From Paenibacillus sp. CF384 (GTDB taxonomy: Bacteria; Bacillota; Bacilli; Paenibacillales; Paenibacillaceae): a stretch of DNA of 57,148 nucleotides. Made by a program: the position numbers and the translations under genes. Location: positions 1 through 57,148 of the forward strand of contig NZ_FNNV01000029.1 of the NCBI RefSeq assembly GCF_900106745.1, written 5' to 3'. The notes beneath the pieces are model-generated. The model was not told the origin of the DNA and did no database searches. It was given only the letters and a program-made list of their open reading frames with translations. Below, one piece after another: positions 41,979 to 50,620 of the stretch. How positions within the stretch are numbered: the first letter of the stretch is position 1; every line of letters starts with the position of its first letter.

Positions 41979-42326
41979 CTATTTGCCTAATTTTTTGGAG
42001 ATATTATCGTTGAGCTGCTTGCGCCACTTATCGCGATAAGACTTGGCTCCTTCATTGCCGGCCAGCGCCGAACAGAAGCCTTTGATATCTTCGCCTAGAA
42101 CTTCTTGCACGCTCTGGCCGTCTGCCGCCGTCTCTTCGAGCAGGCCTAGCACGCCATCAAAGATAGGCATCAGATTGCGACCGGTAAAGTCCGTGTGCGG
42201 CCACAGATGGGCATTGATTTCTTTCCATGCCGTTTGATAATCGGCCGGCAGCTTTTGGACTCGCGAATCAAAAGCTTTCATTTCTTTCTTCATGTCGTTG
42301 CCGGTAATTTTATCCCAGAAGTTCAT
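41979..42326 (-). CDS. DUF1048 family protein 1
   Basis: 115 residues from ATG 42326, with AAAGGAGA upstream and overlapping the padR stop (ATGA). It shares the ALPADYQTAWKEI / ALPKDYQIVYKEI-type core (here KLPADYQTAWKEINAHLW) and the GEDIKGFCSALAG tail with the next gene. Tandem DUF1048 copies suggest a heterodimer or a functional split. It is translationally coupled to the PadR regulator. Confidence 0.8.
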   Translation of the reverse strand: MNFWDKITGNDMKKEMKAFDSRVQKLPADYQTAWKEINAHLWPHTDFTGRNLMPIFDGVLGLLEETAADGQSVQEVLGEDIKGFCSALAGNEGAKSYRDKWRKQLNDNISKKLGK

Positions 42327-42652
42327 TGTTTTCTCTCCTTTAACTCGCTCATTTTCGAATTGACGAACGTCCACTTCTCCCAGAACTTCCGTAACTCCTC
42401 GCGCCCTGCTTCATTAATCAAAAAGAATTTTCGCGGCGGTCCCATATCGGACGGCTTCTTGGTGATCTCCACCAACTTGTTCTTCTCCAGCCGGAGCAGG
42501 ATCGTGTACACCGTACCCTCCACCACATCCGTAAAACCTAGGGCATTCAGCCGCCTCGTGATTTCGTACCCGTATGTTTCTTCGCGGCTTATAATTTCGA
42601 GGACGCTGCCCTCGAGCACCCCTTTGAGCATTTCCGTCAGATTATCCAACAC
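42323..42652 (-). CDS. PadR family transcriptional regulator
   Basis: About 109 residues. GTG 42652 or TTG 42649 is the probable start because the first GTG (42658) overlaps the GAGAGG site. PadR winged helix is evident: GVLEGSVLEIISREETYGYEI, then VVEGTVYTILLRLEKNKLVE and GPPRKFFLINEAGREEL. It is first in an operon with two DUF1048 genes and a drug exporter, which it probably represses until a compound binds. A 16-bp repeat array in its promoter is the likely operator. Confidence 0.88.
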   Translation of the reverse strand: MLDNLTEMLKGVLEGSVLEIISREETYGYEITRRLNALGFTDVVEGTVYTILLRLEKNKLVEITKKPSDMGPPRKFFLINEAGREELRKFWEKWTFVNSKMSELKERKQ

Positions 42653-42679
42653 GATCACCTCTCGCTATTCTGTATCACC

Positions 42680-42768
42680 GGTATTCAGTGTTACTGGTAT
42701 TCAGTGTTACTGGTATTCAGTGTTACTGACTACATCTATAAAGTAACACGTAGTAGTGTGCGTGTCAA
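42680..42768 (-). promoter_or_regulatory. padR promoter with three tandem 16-bp repeats
   Basis: GGTATTCAGTGTTACT occurs three times without change (42680-42695, 42696-42711, 42712-42727). Its core GTGTTACT appears inverted as AGTAACAC at 42742-42749, overlapping a weak -10 (minus TACTTT, 42745-42740) that lies 17 bp from a perfect -35 TTGACA (42768-42763). The array lies between promoter and gene and is well placed for cooperative repressor binding. Confidence 0.7.
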
Positions 42769-42829
42769 CAGGTTTTGTTATTCGAATTAAAAAAAGGGCT
42801 CCCGGAATGAAATCCTGGTTTGATCAGAA

Positions 42830-42870
42830 CAAAAAAAAGTCCCGATGATCCATAAAGATCATCGGGACTG
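42830..42870 (-). terminator. Terminator of glmS
   Basis: Stem AGTCCCGATGATC / GATCATCGGGACT, six-base loop, then eight T on the minus strand; 44 bp after the glmS stop. Confidence 0.95.
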
Positions 42871-42913
42871 TTATTAGTTCACTATCAATGTAAACTATTT
42901 TACTTCTTAACCC

Positions 42914-44746
42914 CTACTCCACCGTAACCGACTTCGCCAGGTTACGCGGTTTATCCACATCATTCCCACGTGCCAGCGACGCATAGTACGCAATCAGCTG
43001 AAGCGGAACAACCGACAATGCCGGCGACAGAAGCGGCAGCGTCTTCGGAATCGCGAAGAGCTCATCGACCGATTTCGCCACTTCTTCCTCGAAGCCTTCG
43101 TTCACTACGCCAAGTACATGCGCGCCGCGAGCTTTCACTTCTTTAATGTTGCTAAGTGTTTTCTCGTACAGATCCTCTTGCGTGATCAGCGAGATCACCG
43201 GAATGCCCTCTTCGATCAGAGCAAGCGTACCGTGCTTCAGTTCACCTGCAGCATAAGCCTCGGAGTGAATGTAGGAGATTTCTTTCAGCTTCAGCGAGCC
43301 CTCTTGTGCAACCGCAAAGTCAACGCCGCGGCCGATGAAGAACAGGTTGTTATGCTTCGAAAGGCTCTCTGCCACTTGCTTCAGCACAGGCGCGTTATCA
43401 ATGATGCTTTCCACTTGCTCAGGCAATTGGTGCATCGCCGCAACGACTTCAGCAATAAACTCGCTGTCCTTCGTTCCAAGCGTATCCGCCAAGAACAGAC
43501 CAAGCAGGTAGAACGCGATCAATTGAGAAGTGTAGGCTTTCGTCGAAGCAACCGCAATCTCAGGTCCTGCTTGCGTGATGATTACATCATCCGCTTCGCG
43601 GGAAACAGAGCTGCCAACAACATTCGTAATGGCTAGAACGCGTGCGCCGCAGCGCTTAGCTTCACGCAGTGCAGCAAGCGTATCAGCTGTTTCACCGGAT
43701 TGGCTAACTACGATAACAAGCGTGTCAGGCGTAATGATTGGGGAACGGTAACGATACTCCGACGCTACATCCGTTTCAACGGGGATGCGAGCCAGGCTCT
43801 CGAGAACGGTTTTACCCACCAAACCAGCATGCATTGCCGTACCGCAAGCTACGATATGGATCTTACGGATTGCACGAATCTCATCCGCTGTCATGCCGAT
43901 TTCGTTCAATTCGACGGAACGACCATCGTCCGAGATACGGCCCATCATCGTGTCGCGGTATGCTTTGGGCTGCTCATATATTTCTTTCAGCATGAAGTGA
44001 TCGAATCCGGCTTTCTCCGCCGTTACCAAGTCCCAATCGACATGGAATATTTCCTTGGAAATAAATTCGCCTTCAGTCGTCATCAATTCGACACCGTTCT
44101 TCGTTAGAATCGCCATTTCACCGTCATTCAGAATATACACATTACGCGTATGCTCCAGAATAGCCGGGATATCCGATCCGATGAAGTTCTCGCCTTCGCC
44201 AATACCGATTACGAGCGGGCTAGCGAAACGTACAGCAACCAAACGTTCCGGTTCATACTCCGTCAATACACCAAGCGCATAAGCACCACGCATCCGTTTA
44301 ACCGCACGTTGTACGGCTTTCACGATATCGCCATCGTACTCATCGGCAACTAGGTGGGAAATAACCTCTGTGTCCGTTTCGGATACGAACTTGCAGCCTT
44401 TTGCGATCAACTCATCCTTCAAGTCCAGATAGTTCTCGATGATGCCGTTGTGCACTACAGAGAACTTATGCGTGTTGTCCGTATGCGGATGAGAGTTAGC
44501 ATCAGACGGTTTACCATGCGTAGCCCAGCGTGTATGACCGATACCAACGGAACCTTCAAGCGGCTGTCCGTCTAGCTTCTGCTCCAGGTTCGCAAGGCGA
44601 CCAATCGACTTGCGCACTTCAAGACCATTCTTCGTAAAAACAGCAATACCCGCCGAGTCATAACCGCGGTATTCCAGCTTCTTCAAGCCCTCGATCAAAA
44701 TATCCTGCGAATCCCGTTTACCAATATATCCTACAATTCCACACAT
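42914..44746 (-). CDS. glmS: Glutamine-fructose-6-phosphate aminotransferase
   Basis: 610 residues. MCGIVGYIG gives the N-terminal glutaminase with nucleophile Cys2 after Met removal; KLEYRGYDSAGIA and GHTRWATHG are also typical. Two SIS domains follow (IVACGTAMHAG, VVSQSGETADT, SKHNNLFFIGRG) and the C-terminus ends KPRNLAKSVTVE. It makes glucosamine 6-phosphate, the entry to peptidoglycan precursors. The mRNA leader carries a glmS ribozyme, and glmM lies upstream as in other Bacilli. GGAGG precedes ATG 44746. Confidence 0.97.
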   Translation of the reverse strand: MCGIVGYIGKRDSQDILIEGLKKLEYRGYDSAGIAVFTKNGLEVRKSIGRLANLEQKLDGQPLEGSVGIGHTRWATHGKPSDANSHPHTDNTHKFSVVHNGIIENYLDLKDELIAKGCKFVSETDTEVISHLVADEYDGDIVKAVQRAVKRMRGAYALGVLTEYEPERLVAVRFASPLVIGIGEGENFIGSDIPAILEHTRNVYILNDGEMAILTKNGVELMTTEGEFISKEIFHVDWDLVTAEKAGFDHFMLKEIYEQPKAYRDTMMGRISDDGRSVELNEIGMTADEIRAIRKIHIVACGTAMHAGLVGKTVLESLARIPVETDVASEYRYRSPIITPDTLVIVVSQSGETADTLAALREAKRCGARVLAITNVVGSSVSREADDVIITQAGPEIAVASTKAYTSQLIAFYLLGLFLADTLGTKDSEFIAEVVAAMHQLPEQVESIIDNAPVLKQVAESLSKHNNLFFIGRGVDFAVAQEGSLKLKEISYIHSEAYAAGELKHGTLALIEEGIPVISLITQEDLYEKTLSNIKEVKARGAHVLGVVNEGFEEEVAKSVDELFAIPKTLPLLSPALSVVPLQLIAYYASLARGNDVDKPRNLAKSVTVE

Positions 44747-45052
44747 ATGAATAGACCTCCGTATTGGGTAGTTTACCCCGCTTCAACGGTTGCCATGAAT
44801 ACAGAATGGGTCGGCACAAAGCCGCCTCCGTTCGCCGGCATCGTCCCTGCTAAGGTTCGAAATATCAAAAAAAGACAATAAGAAAGAAAGCGCACCATCC
44901 GTGCGTTTTGAAAAAATAACAAGAAAGAAGTCCGAACACAACGCAATAGAGACAGCCCCTATATGGGTTGCTGCCACTGCCCGTGTACATCTGCAAGCTC
45001 AAATCGACACACTCCGGCCTCCGTTGCCGCAGGTGCTTCTAATTCCTATGGA

Positions 45053-45255
45053 GCATTTTACCGACCCTTTGTCAGCCCGGTCGCCCGGTCTATTTGAGTA
45101 TCGGCTTACGGTTAAATGCAATACCGGGAGGTCCCCGCCGAACATTCCGAACACCTCCACCTCGTCAGCTTGCCGCTTTATACACCCGACTACCTGCATG
45201 GCCATTTCCGTATGGACCGTGCAGCAGTTGTACAAAACCTTGCAAGCTCTGGCGC
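45053..45255 (-). ncRNA. glmS: glmS ribozyme
   Basis: Minus strand, from the cleavage site A/G at 45256/45255: GCGCCAGAGCTTGC, closing stem GCAAGCTGACGAGGTGGAGG, then TTCGGCGGGGACCTCCCGG, matching the conserved core of the GlcN6P-activated self-cleaving ribozyme (family pattern GCGCCAGA...GACGAGG.GGAGG...TCGGCGG..CCTCCCGG). The 3' part has GCATTT/AAATGC (P3) and a P4-like GACCGGGCGACCGGGC. When glucosamine 6-phosphate binds, the leader is cut and the mRNA is degraded. About 306 nt separate it from the glmS ATG. Confidence 0.95.
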
Positions 45256-45311
45256 TTTGTCTTGCTTACAACCTCTATCCTCACTTTCAATTCCTGAATG
45301 ATACTTCTCCT

Positions 45312-45340
45312 ACTATATTCATTTTTATGCTGAGGTGCAA
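45312..45340 (-). promoter_or_regulatory. Promoter of the glmS leader
   Basis: Minus strand TTGCAC (45340-45335), 17-bp spacer, TATAGT (45317-45312). The start of transcription would be near 45305, about 50 nt before the ribozyme cleavage site, as expected. Confidence 0.75.
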
Positions 45341-45419
45341 CAAATAATTGAGGTAACCGTTTACAAAACGCACATATTTTCCAATAGCCTATCTAGCACC
45401 GCCACGAACCTTGCCCATT

Positions 45420-45468
45420 CAAAAAACAACCCTAGACGCTCGCAATAATTGCGTGTGTCTAGGGTTGC
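45420..45468 (-). terminator. Terminator of the cdaA-cdaR-glmM operon
   Basis: Stem CAACCCTAGAC / GTCTAGGGTTG extended by an inner GCAAT/ATTGC stem, then six T on the minus strand, 40 bp after glmM. Confidence 0.9.
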
Positions 45469-45507
45469 CTAATCACATAAAGTTATGAACGATAATGCCG
45501 TAATTTA

Positions 45508-46854
45508 CTACTCTGCACCAAGCTCTGCACGCACCGTGTCTACGATACGAGCTACGTAAGCCTCAACTTGCTCTTTATCCGGGCCTTCTGCCATAACGCG
45601 GATAAGTGACTCTGTGCCCGAAGGACGTACAAGCACGCGGCCGTTGTCGCCAAGCTCTTGTTCCACTTCAGCGATAACCGCGGCAATCGCCGGATTATCC
45701 TTGTATGTGCTCTTATCTGCAACGCGCACGTTGATCAGCACCTGCGGATATTTGCGCATCAATGTTTTCTGTTCGCTAAGTTTCTTACCGGAACCGACAA
45801 GTGTATCCGTCAGCTGCAAAGCAGTCAGAATACCGTCACCGGTCGTATTGTAATCGAGGAAAATCACATGGCCGGACTGCTCGCCGCCCAAGTTAAATCC
45901 GCCGCGGCGCATCTCTTCCATCACGTAGCGGTCACCGACCGCCGTTTGTGCAGTGTTCAGACCGATTTTGCCAGCTGCCTTGAAGAAGCCGATGTTGCTC
46001 ATCACCGTCGTTACGACCGTATCATTCTTCAGCTTGCCAGCCCGCTTCATCGCGTCGCCGCAGATGCACAGAATGTAATCGCCATCGACTTCTTCGCCTG
46101 TCTCGTCAATCGCGATCAAACGATCCGCATCACCGTCGAAGGAAAGTCCGAAATCTGCGCCATGCTTCAGTACTTCTTCACGCAGATATTCCGGATGCGT
46201 CGAGCCTACGCCGTCATTGATGTTCAGGCCGTTCGGCTCAGCGCCGACCGTAATGATATCTGCACCAAGCTCACGGAATACAGTCGGAGCAATGGAATGC
46301 GCGGAACCGTTCGCACAATCGAGCACGATCTTTAACCCTGTGAACGAATGCGTAACCGTCGTCTTCAAGAAGTCGATAAATTGGCGTTTTGCCGTTTCAT
46401 CCACCGTAACCGTACCGATATCTCCGCCTTCCGGACGCGGCAATTCATCCACTTCCGCATCCATCAAACGCTCGATTTCAAGCTCAGTGTCATCGGAGAG
46501 CTTATAGCCGTCTCCGCCAAAGAATTTAATGCCGTTATCTTCAACCGGATTATGCGAAGCGGAAATCATAACACCCGCATCCGCGCCCAGCACGCGAGTT
46601 AAGTAAGCCACTGCAGGCGTCGATACAACGCCGATTCGTACAACGCTTGCCCCAATGGACAGCAGGCCCGCAATCAGCGACGCCTCCAGCATTGGACCTG
46701 AAATACGGGTATCGAGACCGATAACAACCTTCGGCTTCTCGGCCTGACCGGCAAGAACGTAGCCGCCGCAGCGACCGATTTTATAAGCAAGCTCAGGCGT
46801 GAGCTCGCGGTTAGCTACACCGCGTACACCGTCTGTTCCGAAATATTTTCCCAT
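45508..46854 (-). CDS. glmM: Phosphoglucosamine mutase
   Basis: 448 residues from ATG 46854 (AAGGGG upstream), the normal GlmM length. [15 protein letters not shown] start, phosphoserine loop ISASHNP (Ser100), metal loop DGDADR and [10 protein letters not shown] phosphate loop. It converts glucosamine 6-phosphate to glucosamine 1-phosphate. It is third in cdaA-cdaR-glmM, a conserved Firmicutes operon in which GlmM also binds and inhibits CdaA. Confidence 0.97.
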   Translation of the reverse strand: MGKYFGTDGVRGVANRELTPELAYKIGRCGGYVLAGQAEKPKVVIGLDTRISGPMLEASLIAGLLSIGASVVRIGVVSTPAVAYLTRVLGADAGVMISASHNPVEDNGIKFFGGDGYKLSDDTELEIERLMDAEVDELPRPEGGDIGTVTVDETAKRQFIDFLKTTVTHSFTGLKIVLDCANGSAHSIAPTVFRELGADIITVGAEPNGLNINDGVGSTHPEYLREEVLKHGADFGLSFDGDADRLIAIDETGEEVDGDYILCICGDAMKRAGKLKNDTVVTTVMSNIGFFKAAGKIGLNTAQTAVGDRYVMEEMRRGGFNLGGEQSGHVIFLDYNTTGDGILTALQLTDTLVGSGKKLSEQKTLMRKYPQVLINVRVADKSTYKDNPAIAAVIAEVEQELGDNGRVLVRPSGTESLIRVMAEGPDKEQVEAYVARIVDTVRAELGAE

Positions 46855-46911
46855 TTTATTTAAATCCCCTTTATCTATTCTCAAATAACCAATATTCAAC
46901 AATCGACCACA

Positions 46912-48336
46912 CTACGGCACCGATGCTCCTGTATTCGAGTTTGCATTCGAATTCGTAGCGCCGCCATTATTGCCTGTAGCCTCACCGGCAGATTCATCTC
47001 CGGTTATAGCCTCTTCTCCGCCGTTCACAGCCTCGGAATCAGGCGTATTCGTCGCCGGATTTCCTCCGGTGTCTCCCCCGCCGGGATCCGTAATCGTCTC
47101 CGTACTGTCTGTTATCTCTACCGTAATCGTGATCGGCGTATTTGGTGCTTGATCAACAAACCGCGGCAGATGTACCTCAAGCGGAACATCATGGCTGCCT
47201 GGTCCCAGACCGCTTAAGTCTGCAATGAGCTGAACATCCTTAGACTCCAGCTGAGCCAGAACGTTCGAAGCCCCTTTCACAATCGCATCCACCATGCCGT
47301 TTGGAGGCAAAGTTACTTTGGCGTTCAAGCCCTCCGACAGACCAATCATCTTCACCGGCAAATGCGACATGACTCTCGTCTCGGCAGGCACAATCACATA
47401 CTCGAACGTGACTGTCAGCGGATCTACTGTGGCAATTCCTTCTAATTGTGGAACATCGAGCTCCATCGTACCTGATTTTGTAAGCTTCGACAAGTCAATT
47501 GTAATGCCGTCATAATAATCATACTTGTCCAGCACGTCCTGCGGTCCGTATACCGTAATCTGTTCCACACTCTGCTTAAAGGAGGAAATCGCGTAACCGT
47601 CCGTAAGCTTGCCCTTAAATCCGATCTGCAGCGGCAGCTTCTTAAACGGTTTCGTTATTGGAATTTCCACTTCGACCACACTCGGGCTGATGACAGCGTC
47701 TGTAAGCTCATTGCCTTCCTTATCGTAAGCGATAAGCTTCATCTTCTTATCGTTAACCGTCTCTTCTTCACCCTCGACCGATACCGTGCCTCCGACGGAC
47801 GCGACCAAATCCATCTGATCCTTCGGCAGTGTCACATGGACGCGGTTGTTCGGTTTGACAACAGGCTGTCCGACCTTGTACCCTTTACCCGGAACACCAT
47901 CGGTCTTAACCGTTACCTCATATTCTTTCGTAACGATACGTTCTAATACGACCGTCACGTTGCTTGGCCGCACTTCAATAAGATCCAGTCCGCGAGGCAG
48001 ATTCACCTTAACCGGAAGCACCTTCCGCCCTTCCGTTGCTTGGCTAAGATCGACCGTGACTTGATAATCATTGTTGCGAGAAGCGATCAGAAAATCCGAC
48101 TTCGACCCCTGTACCGTCAAATGAACGACTTCCGGATCTAGCAACCGCAGCGCATAATTCTTATCATCCATCCCGATCGGCGTGACCTGAACCGCATCAA
48201 TTTCCTGTGTTTCCGTCAGATTAGCCACCGTATTGGGCGTTTTTTCCGAATCGAAATGGACAACCGCCCACATCAGGATTCCGATCATCAATGAGAGAAT
48301 CTTAATCGCCGTCGGATGGCTTAACCACTTATCCAT
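46912..48336 (-). CDS. cdaR: CdaR (YbbR-domain regulator of CdaA)
   Basis: 474 residues. One N-terminal membrane anchor (about 10-27), then four YbbR beta-domains outside the membrane (each ending in a pattern like VRPSNVTVVLE, ISPSVVEVEIP, VDPLTVTFEY, APNTPITITVEI). The last 70 residues are a Gly/Thr/Asn/Asp-rich low-complexity tail. It regulates the diadenylate cyclase CdaA across the membrane. Its start overlaps the cdaA end by 8 bp. Confidence 0.92.
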   Translation of the reverse strand: MDKWLSHPTAIKILSLMIGILMWAVVHFDSEKTPNTVANLTETQEIDAVQVTPIGMDDKNYALRLLDPEVVHLTVQGSKSDFLIASRNNDYQVTVDLSQATEGRKVLPVKVNLPRGLDLIEVRPSNVTVVLERIVTKEYEVTVKTDGVPGKGYKVGQPVVKPNNRVHVTLPKDQMDLVASVGGTVSVEGEEETVNDKKMKLIAYDKEGNELTDAVISPSVVEVEIPITKPFKKLPLQIGFKGKLTDGYAISSFKQSVEQITVYGPQDVLDKYDYYDGITIDLSKLTKSGTMELDVPQLEGIATVDPLTVTFEYVIVPAETRVMSHLPVKMIGLSEGLNAKVTLPPNGMVDAIVKGASNVLAQLESKDVQLIADLSGLGPGSHDVPLEVHLPRFVDQAPNTPITITVEITDSTETITDPGGGDTGGNPATNTPDSEAVNGGEEAITGDESAGEATGNNGGATNSNANSNTGASVP

Positions 48337-49168
48337 GCTGATTGCCTCCTTTCCGTTTCCAGAAAGGTTTCTTCGCCCCTTGACGCTCGCGCGCTTTGGA
48401 GTTCGGGTTCAGCTCCTCGAACAGCTTCGAAATCAGGGATTCTTCTTTAATGTCGCGAACAATCATACCGCCGACTGCAAGCGAAATCTGCCCCGTCTCC
48501 TCCGAGACGACGATCGACACGGCGTCGCACACCTCGGTCACGCCGATTGCGGCACGATGCCTTGTCCCTAATTCCTTGCTGATAAAAGGATTCTCCGACA
48601 GCGGCAAATAGCAGCCCGCCGCCATAATTTGACTGCCTCGAATAATAACGGCTCCATCATGAAGCGGCGTATTCGGGATGAAGATATTAATAAGCAGCTC
48701 CGAGCTCACGATCGATTCCATTTGAATGCCGGATTCAATGTAGTCGGATAACCCGGTATTGCGTTCAAAGACAATCAAAGCGCCGATTTTGCGTTTGGCC
48801 ATATAATTAAGCGACTTAATGATCTCGCCGATCCGATCACTAATATCCCGCTCCACTACAGAGGACCGGCTAAACAGACTGCCCCGTCCAAGCTGCTCCA
48901 GCGCTCTGCGAAGCTCCGGCTGAAAAATAATCAGAATCGTAACGACCCCGAACGTAAACATTTGATTCATAAGCCACTTGAGCGTATACAAATTGAACCA
49001 GGTGCTGATGGCCCATGTCGCAACCAGGACAATGATCCCCTTCAACAGCTGAACTGCTCTTGTTCCTCGGACAAGCAGAATCAATTTATAAATAATGTAG
49101 CTAACGACGGAAATATCAATGAGATCTTTGATCCATTCTTTCCAAGTCAAATCTGCAAAATAGTTCAT
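48329..49168 (-). CDS. cdaA: Diadenylate cyclase CdaA
   Basis: 279 residues from ATG 49168 behind GGGGG. Three membrane segments (about 15-85), then the DAC domain with DGA at 171-173 and RHR at 203-205, both needed for catalysis and at the usual positions. It makes c-di-AMP from two ATP; c-di-AMP controls potassium and osmotic balance and affects the wall. First gene of cdaA-cdaR-glmM. Confidence 0.96.
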   Translation of the reverse strand: MNYFADLTWKEWIKDLIDISVVSYIIYKLILLVRGTRAVQLLKGIIVLVATWAISTWFNLYTLKWLMNQMFTFGVVTILIIFQPELRRALEQLGRGSLFSRSSVVERDISDRIGEIIKSLNYMAKRKIGALIVFERNTGLSDYIESGIQMESIVSSELLINIFIPNTPLHDGAVIIRGSQIMAAGCYLPLSENPFISKELGTRHRAAIGVTEVCDAVSIVVSEETGQISLAVGGMIVRDIKEESLISKLFEELNPNSKARERQGAKKPFWKRKGGNQHG

Positions 49169-49271
49169 CTGCCAACCCCCAAAGACCAAATGCCTGGGCA
49201 TTTTAATTCTTTTATCGGATTTCTAACTTTATTATTTTCTAGAACCGGGGATGCAAATCCTTTTTTTTTCA

Positions 49272-49297
49272 CAAAAAAACCTCCCGCAAGAGGAGGC
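49272..49297 (-). terminator. Terminator of rsiW
   Basis: Stem CCTCC / GGAGG with loop, preceded on the plus strand by seven A, hence seven T on the minus strand, 10 bp after the rsiW stop. It isolates rsiW from cdaA. Confidence 0.85.
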
Positions 49298-49306
49298 AGT
49301 CATAAA

Positions 49307-49930
49307 TCAATAGGCCAAACTGCTGATGGAATGCGTAACTTTGTACCAAAACCAGTCCAGCGCCTGGTCAATCTGCTTCACTTCTCCGGATATATGTGCG
49401 GTAGAGGCTTGATACAACTTACCTGAAATCACGGTAACATCGCCTTCTACATCGCCGAGTACGTTTGCTTTGCCGTTCTCAACCGTAAGGTCTCCCTTCA
49501 CTTGGGCGCCTTCCGGTACAGTAACGGTATCCCCTTCAATAATAACATGTGCGAGATCCGCACCGCGTACGGTGAGATCGTTATCCTGCTGCCACATGGC
49601 GAGGAAGCTTGAGAACATCACAAGGGCGAATACGGCGGCAACCGACACGGCAGGATGATTCCGAATCCAGTTGGCAAAACCGATTCTGCGGCGTTTCACG
49701 GGCAGCGAGCTCATAATGTGACTCGTGAGCTGCGCGGATTGGTGCGGCGAAATCGTGACGCGAGTGTCCATCATCGAATGTGTCAGCGCTTCCGTCCGTT
49801 CCAGTTGCTCAAGCCTTACGCGGCATGATTCACAGGAATCTATATGAAGTTTCAATTCAGCCAGATCATCGTGAGGCAGCTCATCATCCAAATAATCATG
49901 CATCAGCATGACGGCGACGTTGCAATTCAT
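49307..49930 (-). CDS. rsiW: Anti-sigma-W factor with zinc finger
   Basis: 207 residues from ATG 49930, nine bases from AAGGA; two earlier ATGs are too near that site. Zinc-binding anti-sigma motif Cys3, H29-x3-C33-x2-C36. One membrane segment about 85-105. The extracellular part has a bactofilin-like turn pattern (DTVTVPEGAQVKGDLTV, GKANVLGDVEGDVTVISG). It holds SigW at the membrane until regulated proteolysis. An ECF-type promoter sits directly upstream. Confidence 0.88.
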   Translation of the reverse strand: MNCNVAVMLMHDYLDDELPHDDLAELKLHIDSCESCRVRLEQLERTEALTHSMMDTRVTISPHQSAQLTSHIMSSLPVKRRRIGFANWIRNHPAVSVAAVFALVMFSSFLAMWQQDNDLTVRGADLAHVIIEGDTVTVPEGAQVKGDLTVENGKANVLGDVEGDVTVISGKLYQASTAHISGEVKQIDQALDWFWYKVTHSISSLAY

Positions 49931-49969
49931 AGCAGCCATTCCTTTCTTCATTAGTTACAGTAATATACG

Positions 49970-49997
49970 TTACGTGTGCAAGGCGGCGATGTTTCAC
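49970..49997 (-). promoter_or_regulatory. ECF sigma promoter of rsiW
   Basis: Minus strand TGAAAC (49997-49992), 16-bp spacer, CGTAAC (49975-49970) is an exact match to the SigW pattern TGAAAC-N16-CGTA. It lies in the 123-bp gap between sigW and rsiW, 40 bp before the rsiW start. Confidence 0.75.
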
Positions 49998-50053
49998 TTT
50001 TTTTGAATATCCGCGCTTGACCAAAATTTCCCTATAACGCCATCCGCTTCTGC

Positions 50054-50620
50054 CTACAACTTATGCTCCAGTTTCTTACGAAGGAACTCCCGTCCGCGAT
50101 GAACACGGGTTTTCACTGTCGTTACCGGCATATCCAGCACATCCCCGATTTCCTGCAAGGACAGCTCCTCTAAGTAGCGAAGCACCATAACCGACTTATA
50201 CTTAGCCGGCAGCGTCTCAATGGCTTGATGAATGATTCGCTGTGTATCCGATAGCAGCATCTCGCTCTCTGGCGTGCGGTTATCACTAGGGATCATGGCG
50301 TAACCATCAAGACCCTCGTGTTCACCTGATTCTGCGTCCAAGGAATATACCGGCTTCCTCTTGCGCAACCGGTCGATACATAAATTCGTGGCGATCCGAT
50401 AGATCCAGGTGGAGAATTTCATCGTATCATCGTATCGCTCTAGATTCTTGTATACACGCAGAAACACATCCTGTACGACATCCTCTGCTTCTTGACGGTT
50501 GTACAGCATACGATAAGACATATGATAAAGCTTGTCCTGATAAAGCTCCACGAGCTCTGCAAAAGCCCGTTGGTCGCCTTTCAAAGCTAATTTGGCTAAT
50601 CTCGCCTCAACTGATTTCAA
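50054..50620 (-). CDS. sigW: ECF RNA polymerase sigma factor SigW
   Basis: 188 residues from TTG 50620, with GGAGGAG upstream. Region 2 reads QEAEDVVQDVFLRVYKNLERYD and FSTWIYRIATNLCIDRLRKRKP; region 4 reads LPAKYKSVMVLRYLEELSLQEIGDVLDMPVTTV (given here as segments of one helix-turn-helix). The length and sequence are those of SigW, which answers envelope stress and antimicrobial peptides. The start overlaps the stop of the EamA gene, and the anti-sigma gene follows after 123 bp. Confidence 0.93.
   Translation of the reverse strand: MKSVEARLAKLALKGDQRAFAELVELYQDKLYHMSYRMLYNRQEAEDVVQDVFLRVYKNLERYDDTMKFSTWIYRIATNLCIDRLRKRKPVYSLDAESGEHEGLDGYAMIPSDNRTPESEMLLSDTQRIIHQAIETLPAKYKSVMVLRYLEELSLQEIGDVLDMPVTTVKTRVHRGREFLRKKLEHKL

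Noticed and set aside
44999..45235. 78-codon minus-strand frame upstream of glmS
   Set aside because: It lies entirely inside the glmS ribozyme; the RNA structure explains the conservation.
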